Assembly (NCBI GenBank): GCA_002803225.1
Contig: NXFV01001946.1
Span: 23,257-87,256, forward strand
DNA: 64,000 bases
Direction: 5' to 3'
From: Gamarada debralockiae
Lineage: Eukaryota; Ascomycota; Leotiomycetes; Helotiales; Hyphodiscaceae
In this document: piece after piece, positions 12,159 through 23,602 of the stretch
Position numbering within the stretch: position 1 is the stretch's first letter
How the letters are laid out: the number at the start of each line of letters is the position of its first letter
Made by a program: the position numbers and the translations under genes
The notes under the pieces: generated by a model
The model's input: the letters and a program-made list of their open reading frames with translations, nothing else
Told to the model about the DNA's origin: nothing
Databases searched by the model: none

Positions 12159-12684
12159 GATGTGGATTTGCTGGCGTTTTGTAGAACGGCATAAATGAAT
12201 GATTAGGAGACAAATGCATGCTATGAACTATATGGCAGCCTAATTGACTCATTGCACTCCATCTTCAATTGGTGGCACGCATTTGGTAGGCCCCAGTCAA
12301 CGCTCAGAAGTCAAAAGGAGTCGGAAGCGAGTGTTTGTATTCCCCCCTTCACCAAGCCTGATATTAGTGTGCAGCTGAGGCAATTCACCTCATTCTGAAT
12401 ACCTCAGGTCGATGGAATCGGTCATCTTTGTTGCACATCGCAATTCTCGAAGCCATGAAAATCAGGAAAACAATTCGAATTGCATTGGGTTTAAACCGGA
12501 TATCTCAGGCTGTCCGTTGATGTTGTTTATGCCTGAAAATCCAGTGACTACCCCTGGAAATGACGTCGCTCACCCCTGAAAGAAAAGTTCGCCAAAAATC
12601 CGTCCGATTTCCAACGCGTCTTCCATTTCAAATAAATACCAACCTGTTCTCCCCTGCCTTGCCACAACACAACAACCCCACACA
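12159..12684. other. Intergenic between TSR1 and PTH2
   Basis: Holds the TSR1 3' region and the PTH2 promoter. CT/CA-rich sequence just upstream of 12685 (CCTTGCCACAACACAACAACC) is a typical fungal 5' leader. Nothing else is seen. Confidence 0.5.
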
Positions 12685-13436
12685 ATGGCCGACCGCTTAC
12701 CACCAACTCCCCTGGCGATGCTAATCGGCACAGCAATAATTGCCGGAATCAGCGGCTACATGATAGGCATCGCATCCTCTCTAGGCTTCCTCCCGATCCC
12801 ATTCATGCCCAAAGCCGCGAAACCCCGTGGAATCGCACACTACGATGATGAAGAGGAGAGCGAGGAGGAAGATATTGATGAGAGTATATTGGATCATGCC
12901 CCGAATTGGGCGAATGGGATGGAGGCGGATAAGAGGGATGGGCTGAGAGCGGTGCGAAGTACAGAGGGGAAGGAGGTGAAGACAAAGCAGGAGTGGGAGG
13001 ATAGAACAGGCAGTGAAGAATGCAAATTGGTTCTTGTTGTTAGGACGGACTTGGGGATGACGAAAGGTATATCCCTTCTCTACCCCATCCCTTCCCACCA
13101 CCAACGTCTCCTGACTAACAATGAAAAGGCAAAATCGCAGCACAATGCGGCCACGCGACTCTAGCATGCTACAAATCCGCCCTCCGCGCAGACCCCAAAT
13201 CCTCACTCCTCCGCCGCTGGGAACGAACTGGCCAAGCAAAAGTCGCGTTACAAGTTAAGAGTGAGGAGGAGATGATGACGTTGCAGGCTACGGCGATTAG
13301 TTTGGGGCTTGTGGCGGAGATTATTGCTGATGCTGGAAGGACCCAGATTGCGAGTGGGAGTCATACGGTGCTGGGGATTGGACCGGCGCCTAAGAGTGTT
13401 ATTGATAGAGTTACGGGGACTTTGAAGCTGCTGTGA
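12685..13436 (+). CDS. PTH2: Peptidyl-tRNA hydrolase 2, membrane-anchored
   Basis: Two exons (12685-13066, 13129-13436) give 229 residues. The enzyme releases tRNA from stalled peptidyl-tRNA. The PTH2 domain covers about residues 110-229: KLVLVVRTDLGMTKGKIAAQ, CGHATLACYK, then VALQVKSEEEMM, GLVAEIIADAGRTQI, and the ending GPAPKSVIDRVTGTLKLL. The N-terminus (about residues 10-40) is a hydrophobic helix, followed by an acidic linker (DDEEESEEEDIDE). This is the layout of eukaryotic Pth2/Bit1, which is anchored in the mitochondrial outer membrane. The single intron falls in the conserved KG-KIAAQ stretch; the family motif continues exactly across it. Confidence 0.92.
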
Positions 13437-13980
13437 GGTGATTGGACGGGTGGGATGATACAGGGAGAAGGATAAGATCAGGCATTGTAGGCGTTTTTGG
13501 TATGGAAAGCATTATGGCATGGAAGACATATGGCTGCGTAGGCAAGGTGCTATGTGGCATTGATATTCTCTGCCGCTGGAGTTTGAATTGCTATGAAAAA
13601 AATTTGACGTTAAAGCTTACTTTGTTGCACCTTCTTTGCCTGCTTGTTTCTTGAGTGAGTTGTCGAACTCCTTTTGCTTCCATCGAAGTGCAACACTAAA
13701 ACATCGAAATAGCTTCGTCGATGGAGGTTTTACATTAAAACCTAAGCGCCTCCCTCTAGCGGAATAAGAATAAAGCGCCTTCGTTAATTCTTCGCCTTCT
13801 GTTCATTCCAAGCAGCGAATTAAATGGAATAGTACATTCGCTTTCCGGGCTTCTGCAGAAGCAGAAGCGTCATTAAGGCAAGTTCACGCAAAGGCGTTGT
13901 TCGTCGTGTATTTATTTCTTCCACCTCCACCTCTGTTTCTCAACATCTTTCTCCAACAAAGAGTCTACAAACCTCAGAAC
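13437..13980. other. Intergenic
   Basis: PTH2 3' region, then sequence with several copies of GCGCCT/GCCTTC-type words and no coding signal. Confidence 0.45.
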
Positions 13981-16240
13981 TACAGCTTCCCAAACATAGA
14001 GACACAGCAAATGCTCCGGGCTCTGAGCAAGCTTGATAGCTTCTCCCTGCTCAGCTTTGGAGACTCGATCACACACTAGAGGATCCTTGTTGTCGCCGTC
14101 TTCGGAAACGCGTTCTTTCCAGGAAAATAGTGCATCATGGTTCTCGCAGCACCTTCGGTTTCGGTGTTAGATTTCCTGGCTGAAGGAGTCAGACGAGCAC
14201 AAGCCTTGGGCCTGACCCTCTCATCCATTGTAGATCTTGTTCCTGGTACTGAAAGTGAACATGGCCCGATTGCGTTTGGCGATGACCTCCTTCGAGATGT
14301 GCTTGATCTAATGGAGGATATTGCATGGTTGAATATGCCGATATAGGCTCTCTTCCTCCACTCACCTTTCATTTAGTAATGTGAAGCGATGCTCACAGAA
14401 CAAGGCCGCCGAAGCCCAGAAGGGTCTTGTCTACGTACGATGGATCACAGCCGGCCGCGCTCTCGATCACCAAACCATATCTTCCGTCCCCCACCGATCA
14501 GACGCGCATCAGTTAACATACTAAAGTTAGGGTTCGTACACACATGTCCTACAAGGAAGACTTTCAAATATTGGCTTTAGCAATGTGGGGTAACTGCGAT
14601 TGTGTAGTGAACTATTACGTCGATCTCGAAGCAACAAAGACGGTCCATGAAAGCACAGACTATCGCCTCTGACCCACCCCTCCGATTTCAAGCGCCTTCT
14701 GTTTGATGCAAACGGCAGTCAACTGTTCCAGATAGTTTTGCCTGCGGAGTTGGCCAACAATCACTCGAAATGCATCACTCTCTGTAAAGAGGGCTGTGTA
14801 TCTTTGTTCAGTGTCGATTTTGGACAGTCCAAGAATATCTAATTGTCGCTGAAGAATGCCGTAACCGGAGTTGAGATGTTGAAGGGAGACAATCCGGCCA
14901 GGAGATCTTGAAAGCTCTCAAGCTAACTATCGAGTTGTAAATCGCTGAGTTTGCGTGGGAGATTGATGATTAGAGTATTACAGCCGGATTCAAGAACGAC
15001 GAGAGAACCCCGTAGCATGAGCTCGCCTTTGGGGAAACTAGATCGAGAACCAAAACATGCTCTCTCAACTTGACGAAGCTAAGCAAGTTTTCAGAAACGT
15101 CATTGCAAGAATAGACCTACGTTGGACTGGTTACTTTCTCCGATTGCTACCTGGTTGAAGTAGCTGCAGAGCTCTCTCAAATCCTCCAGGACTTCAAGAA
15201 CAAGCCGGAGAACGTGGGTACAGCTAGTGCAACCGCTCTCTGGGATGTCCTGAGGAAGGCTGGAGAGATGCTTACCTTGTTCAAGTTGAGATATCCGACG
15301 ACTAAACTTCGGATCATGGCTTTGACCGATGGTCAGGACAATAGATCCGTAGCAAAACCCGACGATGGATGCAAGTACTTATACGATTCGGAGATTGTTA
15401 TCGACTCGTTGGTGATTAGAACGATCTCAACAAATGATTTTTTCAAGGTATTTTGTCAGAGCGAATTCCCCTATTCCGGTTGTGTTCATGAGTTTGGATG
15501 CATGCCTAAGAGTAAACCCATATCTCTGTACTCATGATCACCCATTAAACTCCGCTCTTTCCTGACCAAGTAATACTAACTTCAAGATTCTGCGGTCAAG
15601 ATATCCAGGCTATGCTTTTTGCCCCCCGTCCCGATTGTTGCTCTTCGAAAACTTCCTCCCCGAGCCGTTGATCTCTCCACGAGACCGGACGTGGTTCGAG
15701 ACGAAGACTGTGGCGACGACGCGCACCCTCTTCCCAAGGAGCCTGATATGAAGAGCGTCTATGACTTCCCACCGTGTCGTCCACACGGATTGGAATCCAG
15801 CGACTTTATCTCTCTCAGCACCGCTTCCCTGTATTTCGTCCAACGCTCAGGCTCCTCCTACGGACTGTCTATCCTTGCCGCAGCATTGATACTCGACAAA
15901 TGTGGAAATTCGAGTAGCGCCCCTCTGATCTCTATTCGCAGCAATCAATATTCCCGTTGCAGTGTCCGCTCGATCTGAACGATCAACAGTCTTCCTCGGG
16001 CAAGCTGTACCTCGATGAAATGAGGCTCATCGTCGCAAACTCGCATATTGCCATGGGTGTCTATGTCAAGGAGTCTGATATGTCTTTTTGGAAGATTGTG
16101 ATGGAAGGCCCGCCCTCTTCGCTGTACGAACATGGCACTTTCGTGCTCCACATCCACATGACCGAATATTTATCCACAAGGAGAACCGGTTGTGCGATTA
16201 ATCACTCCGATTCTTCACCTCAACATTACTAAGGTATGCA
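13980..16240 (+). pseudogene. VWA + ubiquitin-conjugating-like domain protein, broken
   Basis: Stretches of one protein appear in changing frames. The 14137-14345 stretch (VLDFLAEGVRRAQALGL, HGPIAFGDDLLRDVLDLMED) is probably the N-terminal part. A VWA domain follows: LSQLDEAKQVFRNVIARI, then in another frame YVGLVTFSD, ATALWDVLRKAGEML and LRIMALTDGQDNRS (15214 on). The UBC-fold block at 15957-16165 has VYVKESDMSFWKIVMEGPP and GTFVLHIHM, then shifts frame near 16165-16175 and continues as VRLITPILHLNIT. Fungal proteins joining VWA and UBC-like domains are a known architecture. Several stops and at least three frame changes show that it is dead. The MIDAS motif and the C-terminal part are not seen. 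Introns could explain one or two of the frame changes but not all. Confidence 0.75.
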
Positions 16241-17221
16241 TTTAGTGTTACCCTCGATTAAAGCAAGCCTAGCTGACTTTATATAATGGACGCGTTTGCC
16301 ATGGTGTTCTGAGTGACGGCTGTGGCAGGTCTGGCGAATGTCACCTGATTGTACTGCGCGTGAGTCACGCGCTAGCAAAGCTAGCGCATCCTGGAGTTAT
16401 ATTAGACTTCATATACTTGCAGAACCTTTTCTCCTTATCGATAATTCTAAGAACAGAGAGTACTGCTTGATTTGCATTGCTTGAGTGCTACCTGTCACAA
16501 CGGCTGGACATCGCGTAGGTGGATTAGTTATAGGCTAGAGGGCTACTGCCAGGCAAATTGGGAACTAGAGTAAGATAGGTGAGAGTCAGGGGTCAGGGGA
16601 TCAGGGTCAGGAAAGCAGGACAGGTGAGGGATATTATATGGGCAGTAGATGCTAGGGCCCAGGGGAACCCGTGCAGCTCGTGTCATGTCAGGGTCCCTAT
16701 GATCGAGAATAGTCGCTTAGAGTATGATACGATCATCCTCTCCTAACTCCTAGGCGCGGATTCAGCCCCTACTAAGCATTTCCTCGACGTTGCTAGCGCT
16801 CAGAACGCGTCGTGGGTCGTCGTCGCGCCGCTGGTTTGGCTCGGCCTGTCTAATAGACTTATAAGATATAGACGTAGTAAAGCAACGCTGCAGAATAATC
16901 GAGATTGGAAATTAGGATCTTAGTATAGTGAAATAGACTTGTTTGAAAGAAGCTGCTCCTTGGTCGGCGAGGATATAACACAACACCCCCTTCAGTATCA
17001 AAATACATAATTCACTATGCTTATTAATATAGTTACAGTTCCTGCTCAATGTTCATCCCATTTCTCGGCGGGACTAAGATCCCGTTTTCTTTTCCTTTCT
17101 CCCTTCTTAAAAGACATAAGAACAGATAAAAGAATCTAATCTTTAGTATTTATTAATTCATGCTACTTTGTCTTTACACCGAAGTACAGCTCATAGGGAA
17201 ATTTAAATGGCTACTGTACTT
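16241..17221. repeat. Repeat-derived sequence, possible LTR fragment
   Basis: No gene is seen. AGGTGAGAGTCAGGGGTCAG-type low-complexity words occur at about 16578-16630. At about 16850-17000 the sequence (TGTCTAATAGACTTATAAG; then CTCCTTGGTCGGCGAGG and ATAACACAACACCCCCTTCA) has the look of a fungal copia-type LTR. I found no second copy in the window, so this is resemblance only. Confidence 0.25.
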
Positions 17222-18716
17222 TTACGAAGCTACTAATCGCTTAATCCATGGCCATGTTACTTCGCATGCGTGAGGAAAGCCCATATGATCAGCCCCTGTA
17301 TAGAACCTGCTAGTGGATGAGAAAGCGGTCTAGTAGTTATATGTCTGCTATGTTCGGGCATACCTTGCTTCCGTTGGATTTCCATGCTCAAAAAGTAGCA
17401 TAGAGTCTTCTATTGGCATCAGGCCATCGTGAGTTCCCTACTCTAAGTTAGATATCACGGTGATAATAGAGGTTGCTCACGATTACGTTAACGAGTAGCA
17501 ATCTTGTCGAAGGCTTATCAAGAATGCCGTTCTCTAGCAACGAGAACTTCTTCTGTGAATCCCTTTTATACTCTTCTACCGTCGAATATCCATAATGCTC
17601 TGCCATCGGTGGAGTAATTCTGGAAATGTCAATCTTGATCCTAAGATGTGCGTTATCTTGGTACTCACGGAAAAGGATACTCATGCAGATCTTGCATCTC
17701 AATCCACTCCTCGCTAAAGAAAAAATGGGAAGCCGCGCCGTGCCCAACACTTCCCCTTAATCTCTCAGCGTGCGTATGCGCTGCCCTAATTGCATAATAC
17801 CCCCCAGAGCTCAAGCCCCAAGTCACGACACGCTGCACATCAAAAGTGCTCTCTTTTTCCATCCAATCCAACACGCTAGTCCATAACCTATCTGGACTCT
17901 CCGCATCACTTGGATCAGCTGGGCTATCCGCGGTGCCTGGAATCTCAGCGATTACTATACCGATTCCGCGCTTAATAGCCTCGGTACTGGCCAATGTGGC
18001 GTCTGGACGATAGCCGTCCAAGCCCATAATAAGCAGCACCACTGGGATCTTCTTCTCCGCTGCACCTTTCGGAAGACGTACATACACAGGGATCAAATCT
18101 CGGTCCTTGCCCGCACGAGCTGTGTGAGGAATCAATACTTCTGTCATAGGCTCATCCCATTTACTAGCAGCTTTCATGTACACTATTTTTTGCTTTTCCC
18201 ACGCTTCCCATTTAACGAGAGAGTTTATAGTTGGGAAACTATTGACGTATGGGAAGCGAGCGTGGCGGTAGAGGGCTGCGGCACGAAGGTAGAGTTTCGA
18301 AGCCTCGGTTACGTCGTTCAATGCGGCTGCGGCGTCGCCTTTTTGGGAGAGTTCATCTGCGGGGGCCATGAATGCTCTAGCATAGTCATCGTTGAAAGCG
18401 TCGTTAATGTTATTCTTTCGAAAAGAAAACGTTAGTTATATGTAAAAAGAGGCGCTTTGAGAGAAAACGTACTGCAATCAGGTGTTGGAACACGGGCTCA
18501 AAGTCTTCGAATTTAGCCTGGGCGAATGGATAGAGCTCTTTGGAGCACTAAAGATGTTAATTTTATTTAGATCAGCCAAGCGTGGGAGCTGCTAAAAGGG
18601 AACATGATGCGTACTGGGTATTTCCATTTCGTCTCCCACAGTTCCTTAATGCCGTTATGGTGCACCTTTCTTTTGTCGAAATCCTCTCCCAGAATCCAAC
18701 CCTTCTTAGTCTCCAT
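17222..18716 (-). CDS. Ayg1-like alpha/beta hydrolase
   Basis: Six exons (18716-18615, 18547-18473, 18414-17669, 17619-17487, 17437-17364, 17306-17222) give 404 residues, close to the roughly 400 of the Ayg1 family. Family members such as Ayg1/WdYg1 shorten heptaketide pyrones on the way to DHN melanin; others are uncharacterised esterases. Visible marks are the N-terminal WILGEDFD, HNGIKELWETKWKYP and CSKELYPFAQAKFEDFEP, the nucleophile elbow WGLSSGGYYAIRAAH, EIPGTADSPADP, the Asp loop VNGTHDGLMPIEDS and the His in GADHMGFPHA. The last two exons carry the acid and histidine of the triad, so the enzyme looks complete. No polyketide synthase lies nearby, so a melanin role is not supported by context. 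Confidence 0.9.
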
Positions 18717-20682
18717 TTTAAATATCTTTTCAACAAAACAAGATCGTTTGTCTTACTAAGCTCTTGGGCACTTATTACCCTCTCGCTTGAGGGGGTACTA
18801 ACTGGCGGAGAGTGACTTCACCTTATAAGGGAAGAGTAACACAAATGCTCAAATCAACCTCGTACTATAGGAAATAGAAAAGATTCTCCTCCTATTTATG
18901 TACCTACTACTCCCTATTAATCGAATCCTTGCCGCCTTGTTATGCTCCCTTCGCGGGATACTTCGGGCATCAAACTTGCATATGGACCAGACCGAGCCTC
19001 AGTTCCACTAGAGAAATAGACCGCTTTCGCGCGATTATCACTTCGGCATCTTATTGTTCCCCTGCAAAACACTACGGGCATTCACTTGCATATAGAGAAG
19101 ACCGACTTTTTTTCTTAATCGAGGAAATACTCCGTCTCTATGTACCTTAATTAAAGACATAATTGCATAAGCGGCAATTAGGTCATCAACCGGCTTTCGG
19201 ATTCCTCGGAAAATTTTGTACGAAATACTCCGCAGCAGCATTGTAGGCTCAAAATCTCTTTTTCTGGACTTTTTTTAATCCCGTGTCTTCCGACAGGCTC
19301 CCTAAGCGCCTCTTAAACCGTTCTGATTTTAATTCCCGACTTTGGCATCTACTCCCCGAACAGGTGAACTACGTTTAACGGTTCACTTATTTCTGGTCTT
19401 CATGTTATTCTCAGTTAATTTCAACTAACTCCGTTGTGAATACCCTTTACGAGTTATCTTCAAAACTTGACGAGGTATAGGACAGTCTTCTAAGCCGTAA
19501 CTGTCACCTGATTCATCGTCGATATTAGAATCATTGGATCTATGGTCAAAGTTATATGACGTCCCCGCGTGCCTCCGCTCATGTGCCTAGACTGGTAAAA
19601 GTTTTCGAGACTTTGGTCCGGTATCTCTTACGCTCGTTTCTCGAAATTTTGTCCATCCCGTTTTCAAGTGCAACGAAAATTTTTCTTCGGTTTCTCTTGA
19701 CTCTTCTCCAGTCACTGCCGCATAGTCCCCACTGTCTTCGAAGAAGAACTAGTATTATACTGGTTTATCTGGGTTAAAACTAGTCTCAATAGAATGCCGG
19801 AGCAGGGGAATATTAGATAACCGGTGACTGCCCAGGTCACAGGGTTACTATTTGCCTCCCCGGCAAGTCTGAGACATCACTTACGGGATGTCTCTTCACG
19901 ATCACGCGTGAACTCAGCTCTGGTGAGGCTACGGGGTTAATTCCCGGCACGTTATTCCCGGTCCTAAGTTAAGTTCAGTAGACAATTTTGTATAATTAAA
20001 CGAAGATTATTCATGCCACAGTCTCTGGGTGAGGAAGCACAACTTATTGTCATCCTGACCATTTTCAACCATATGTCGGAGAAAGATGATGGTTGTATTA
20101 CAAATTTAGATCGTTGTAACCGTTTATTATATTTCTGGTCAGCGAATTCAATGACAGGTAGTTAGCCGTTGTGGTATTGTGGTGCATTTTGCGGGTGTTG
20201 ATTTACGCCGTGTCTAGATCTCGGAAGGAAAGATTTTTTGAAATCTAAATGAGAGAAAAATAAGTGATGCTTGGAGTACCTTCATATCTGGCACGTATTT
20301 GAGGCTGCCATAGCTTTGATTCACTGGGGGTGTGAGAGTGAAGCGCGGCAAGTATAAATGTAGCTCCAATCATGTCAGCGAAGGAAATGAAGTAGATTTA
20401 TAGTGGTAGGTCTTTGAATACTCGGCTCTCCCGGTATCTTAGAGAAGACTGTAGGGATTTTACTCAGGATAGCGACCTGTGTCTCTATGGGAGCCAGAAA
20501 ATGCTCGATCAAAGATAATCCAAACACTGTACAAAACATCATGAAAGGCAGTCATATGGACCCATTAAGCCAAATCAGATCATCCAATTATGAACAAGAA
20601 GAGAAACTAATGGATATGTCTCGACGAACATTTGACAAAGCCGTGAGTCCAGCATGTTGTGTATCGAAGAAGTATTCATGCT
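18717..20682. repeat. Decayed repeat region with diverged tandem copy
   Basis: No intact gene is seen. A diverged direct duplication occurs at 18936-19018 and 19050-19129; the shared words are TACTTCGGGCATCAAACTTGC versus CACTACGGGCATTCACTTGC, then CATAT..AGACCGA and GAGAAATA/GAGGAAATA. The rest is AT-rich with scattered frames too short to name. It is probably mutated transposon sequence. Confidence 0.4.
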
Positions 20683-20820
20683 TGTTAGTTGGAATTGCCT
20701 AATCAGGTATAGCCTGTATTTTCCCCTCTTTTGTGATATAAGTGTATTTCAGCTCCTTAGATATCAGCTAGGTCTAGAAATGCCACTATATTTCGCCCCC
20801 AAAATACAGCTCAACTGACA
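20683..20820 (+). mobile_element. Solo LTR, copy 1
   Basis: A 138 bp sequence beginning TGTTAGTTGGAATTGCC and ending CAACTGACA. A close relative lies at 37099-37248 in the same orientation. Shared internal blocks are GGTATAGCCTGTATT, CCCCTCTTTTGTG, TCAGCTCCTTAGATATC and ATATTTCGCCCCC. TG...CA ends and lack of internal coding sequence fit a solo LTR. No clear target duplication is seen around this copy. Confidence 0.6.
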
Positions 20821-23602
20821 GGATGTGCGGCATATGTGCCGCAAATCGATTCATATATACGTAAATCTTCAGATCTTGGAAACGTCCTTGGCAATTGCAT
20901 CGTTGTTCCTTCTGATATCATACTATGCGTAAAAATCATCAGGCCTTCGGAATAGACGGCGCTTGTATGTTTGAATCAGCACGAGGCATTATCTGCGTCA
21001 AAATTTGTTATGGGTCTGCGGCGCAATTACAGTATTCAGTGCCGGTGCGCCGTGGTGGTGGAGAGCAAAAGCGACAAATACAGCGGTAGCAGCGAATCTC
21101 TGGCAACGAGAAGCACGAAAGTTGTATGAATTGGCCCTGAGCTCGACTGGCGTATCGCGCAGAGGGCCCGAGAAGTGACCGAGGAACGATTTTTAGTATT
21201 GCGAATTTGGCAAAGAGTGCAAGATAGGACTTTTAATATTATATTACCCACTTAGGTAGATAGTGTTTTGGTGAATCGCGTCAAATAGCTGGGTTCTCGA
21301 TCCGTGCTCCATCCTCGACAGTACCGTTCTGAAAACCATGTAAATCGTCAGGTCTTTAACACAGACGGCGCTTGCCTGTTGGAATCAGTACTATCTATGT
21401 CTTATTTTGTTGTTGTAATTTCTAGACAACAAATCAGGAGGCATTAGCAGGACCCCGGAGGGCTCCGGAGCCTGCGCTGCGAAAAAATGTTTTGTTTTTA
21501 ATCACATGATTAAATGTGGTCACTTTTTCAAATTTTACTAAATACTTGGGGATTATTGTTCGTTATTCAGGAAAAGGGAAAGTTGAGGCAATTAAGACTT
21601 TGCCGTTACTGAAGATTCAAATATAAACGACAAAAATGTTTGCTAAGTCAGGGTGGCTTGAAATACTTTTCGCCGATAGACGTTAGATTTGCTCATATGC
21701 TAGCATTCGCTGAAGAGAATAGAGAAATATTCCTATCTGATGTGAAGCTTGAGAACTTGGATTGTTATACTATCTAATCTAGGGTGGTGGCGGTGGTGGG
21801 CCCCGGCGCTGCCGTTCGCGACGAAGGTGCTGCGCATTGAACTGACTGAGGGCTGTTTGATTCATTTCCGAAAGTTGCTATAGCTCTTAGAGGTTCTCCC
21901 TTAAATAATCGAAAATCTCATCTCTCTAGTTAACGGATAGCGCCTACCTCATTAAACTAGGCGGAAGCCAAAAACAATACTCAAAATCTATTACGTATAT
22001 CGAACCCCTATTATACGGAAGTATAAAATTAGACTAATAAGGATCACAATAACAAAGTTTCAAATCCTTACTTGCAAAATTAACGCCGCGGATACCCTAC
22101 GTCTCATGTAAGCTAATTGGAGTAATAAATAATACATAGCTAGAAGCTTATAACAGTCTCGTTAATACAGCTTTTAAGGTCTTGTACCGAGTTGAAATCT
22201 CTGGGTACTATTTCTGGCTCACTGTATTCCCCGAAAACCAAATGTGAAATTCTACTGCTGCTAGTAGGCCCAGGAGGCGTATTTAGTAGTAGCTAGAAGT
22301 TAAGTAAGATACTAAGAGTGTAAAAAACTTAGCCCTAGAAGTAATCTCTCCTTTCCTTTGTAGTTTTTCTCTCGAGACACTATCGAACTGTATACCTGTG
22401 TATATACTTTATCACAACTAACATATAGGCAAGGTCATCGCTTCGAATAATGCGTTTAACCTCGGGGATACGAATAAATTCTAACAAGGCTAGTTACTAA
22501 TTAAGCGTCTTATAGACGTATACTTGCGTGGTAGTCTCGTACTCCAGGCTATATAAGTCTCTGGTATATTTAACCTACGCCACTGGCTGGCTGTGCTGCA
22601 AGATAGGGAAGCTAGTCCCTATATATAGTGTACCGAATTGCCTTTCTCGTGCGTGCTGCACAGCTACAGCGATGATTTCATTATTAGTAGGAAGTAAAAA
22701 GTCGTTAGATATAGTACTAGTACGTAAGATTACCTAAAGAAATATGAAATACAAAAGTGTAGCTGATGTGGATATAGATTGAGAATTGATTCTTCAAGTC
22801 AAAAGTACAGATAGTATAAGCGTTAAGATAGAATGATAAGGGAATGGAAGGGGAGTGAACTAAGCCCGGGTACCTGAACAAGTGTAGTGCGGATAGTTAG
22901 CTGTATAACACGTGACCTAGTACCTGTGCTAGACTCCCGGATACTATTTCAGGCGCCGATACTATATGTACTACGCGCCGTATATGCGCCGCCCCTGTAA
23001 TGCCTCGGTAGGCGCTGAGGGGTTTCCTTTTCTTCCGTTTTCGATATTCTAAGCTAACGCATTGCCCCTTTTCTCTTTTCTATGCACCACTTGCCATTGC
23101 CGTTAGCTGGCTTGCCGCCCAAAGCAATTTGCCACTGTGTGACTTGGTCGAGACCACAGAGAGCCGCGGCTAAGGAAGTTTAATCGGGCCACTTGTCAGA
23201 TGTTATCTTTTTACATCAAAACTGAGGTGTCTTGTCATGGGCTAGATTGTAGAACATAAGGCCGATGCGCTGTTGAGAGCCATGTATTTACGTATTTACC
23301 GCTGCGTGACTTATGTTGGAGGGACCACACTAGAAGACGTTGCCTGTAATAATGTGATAAACAAAACAAAACGAAAAATAGAAAAAAAAAAAAAAAATTA
23401 AAATTTGAAAAAAGGAAAAAGAAAAGGTATCTTCGTGTTTTGAAAATCGATGTTGAAATTGAAATGTAGTTGAGTTGAAGACATGGTCTTTGGATTCGAT
23501 GTTAAGTTCAAGCAGCTCCATATAATCCATATGTCATCGTGTGATCCGTGCACCCTAAGACCCGAACTTTGAGCCAAAGGTTTAGCACCAGAGTAGAGAC
23601 CC
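20821..23602. repeat. Decayed repeat region
   Basis: No gene is seen. A diverged direct repeat occurs at 20931-20983 and 21341-21391 (both contain AGACGGCGCTTG and GAATCAG). A GC-rich patch lies at 21785-21825. From 21900 to 22900 the sequence is AT-rich with dense CTA/TAG words, as expected of RIP-mutated DNA. An A-run and AAAAAG tract sit at 23370-23425. Confidence 0.4.
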
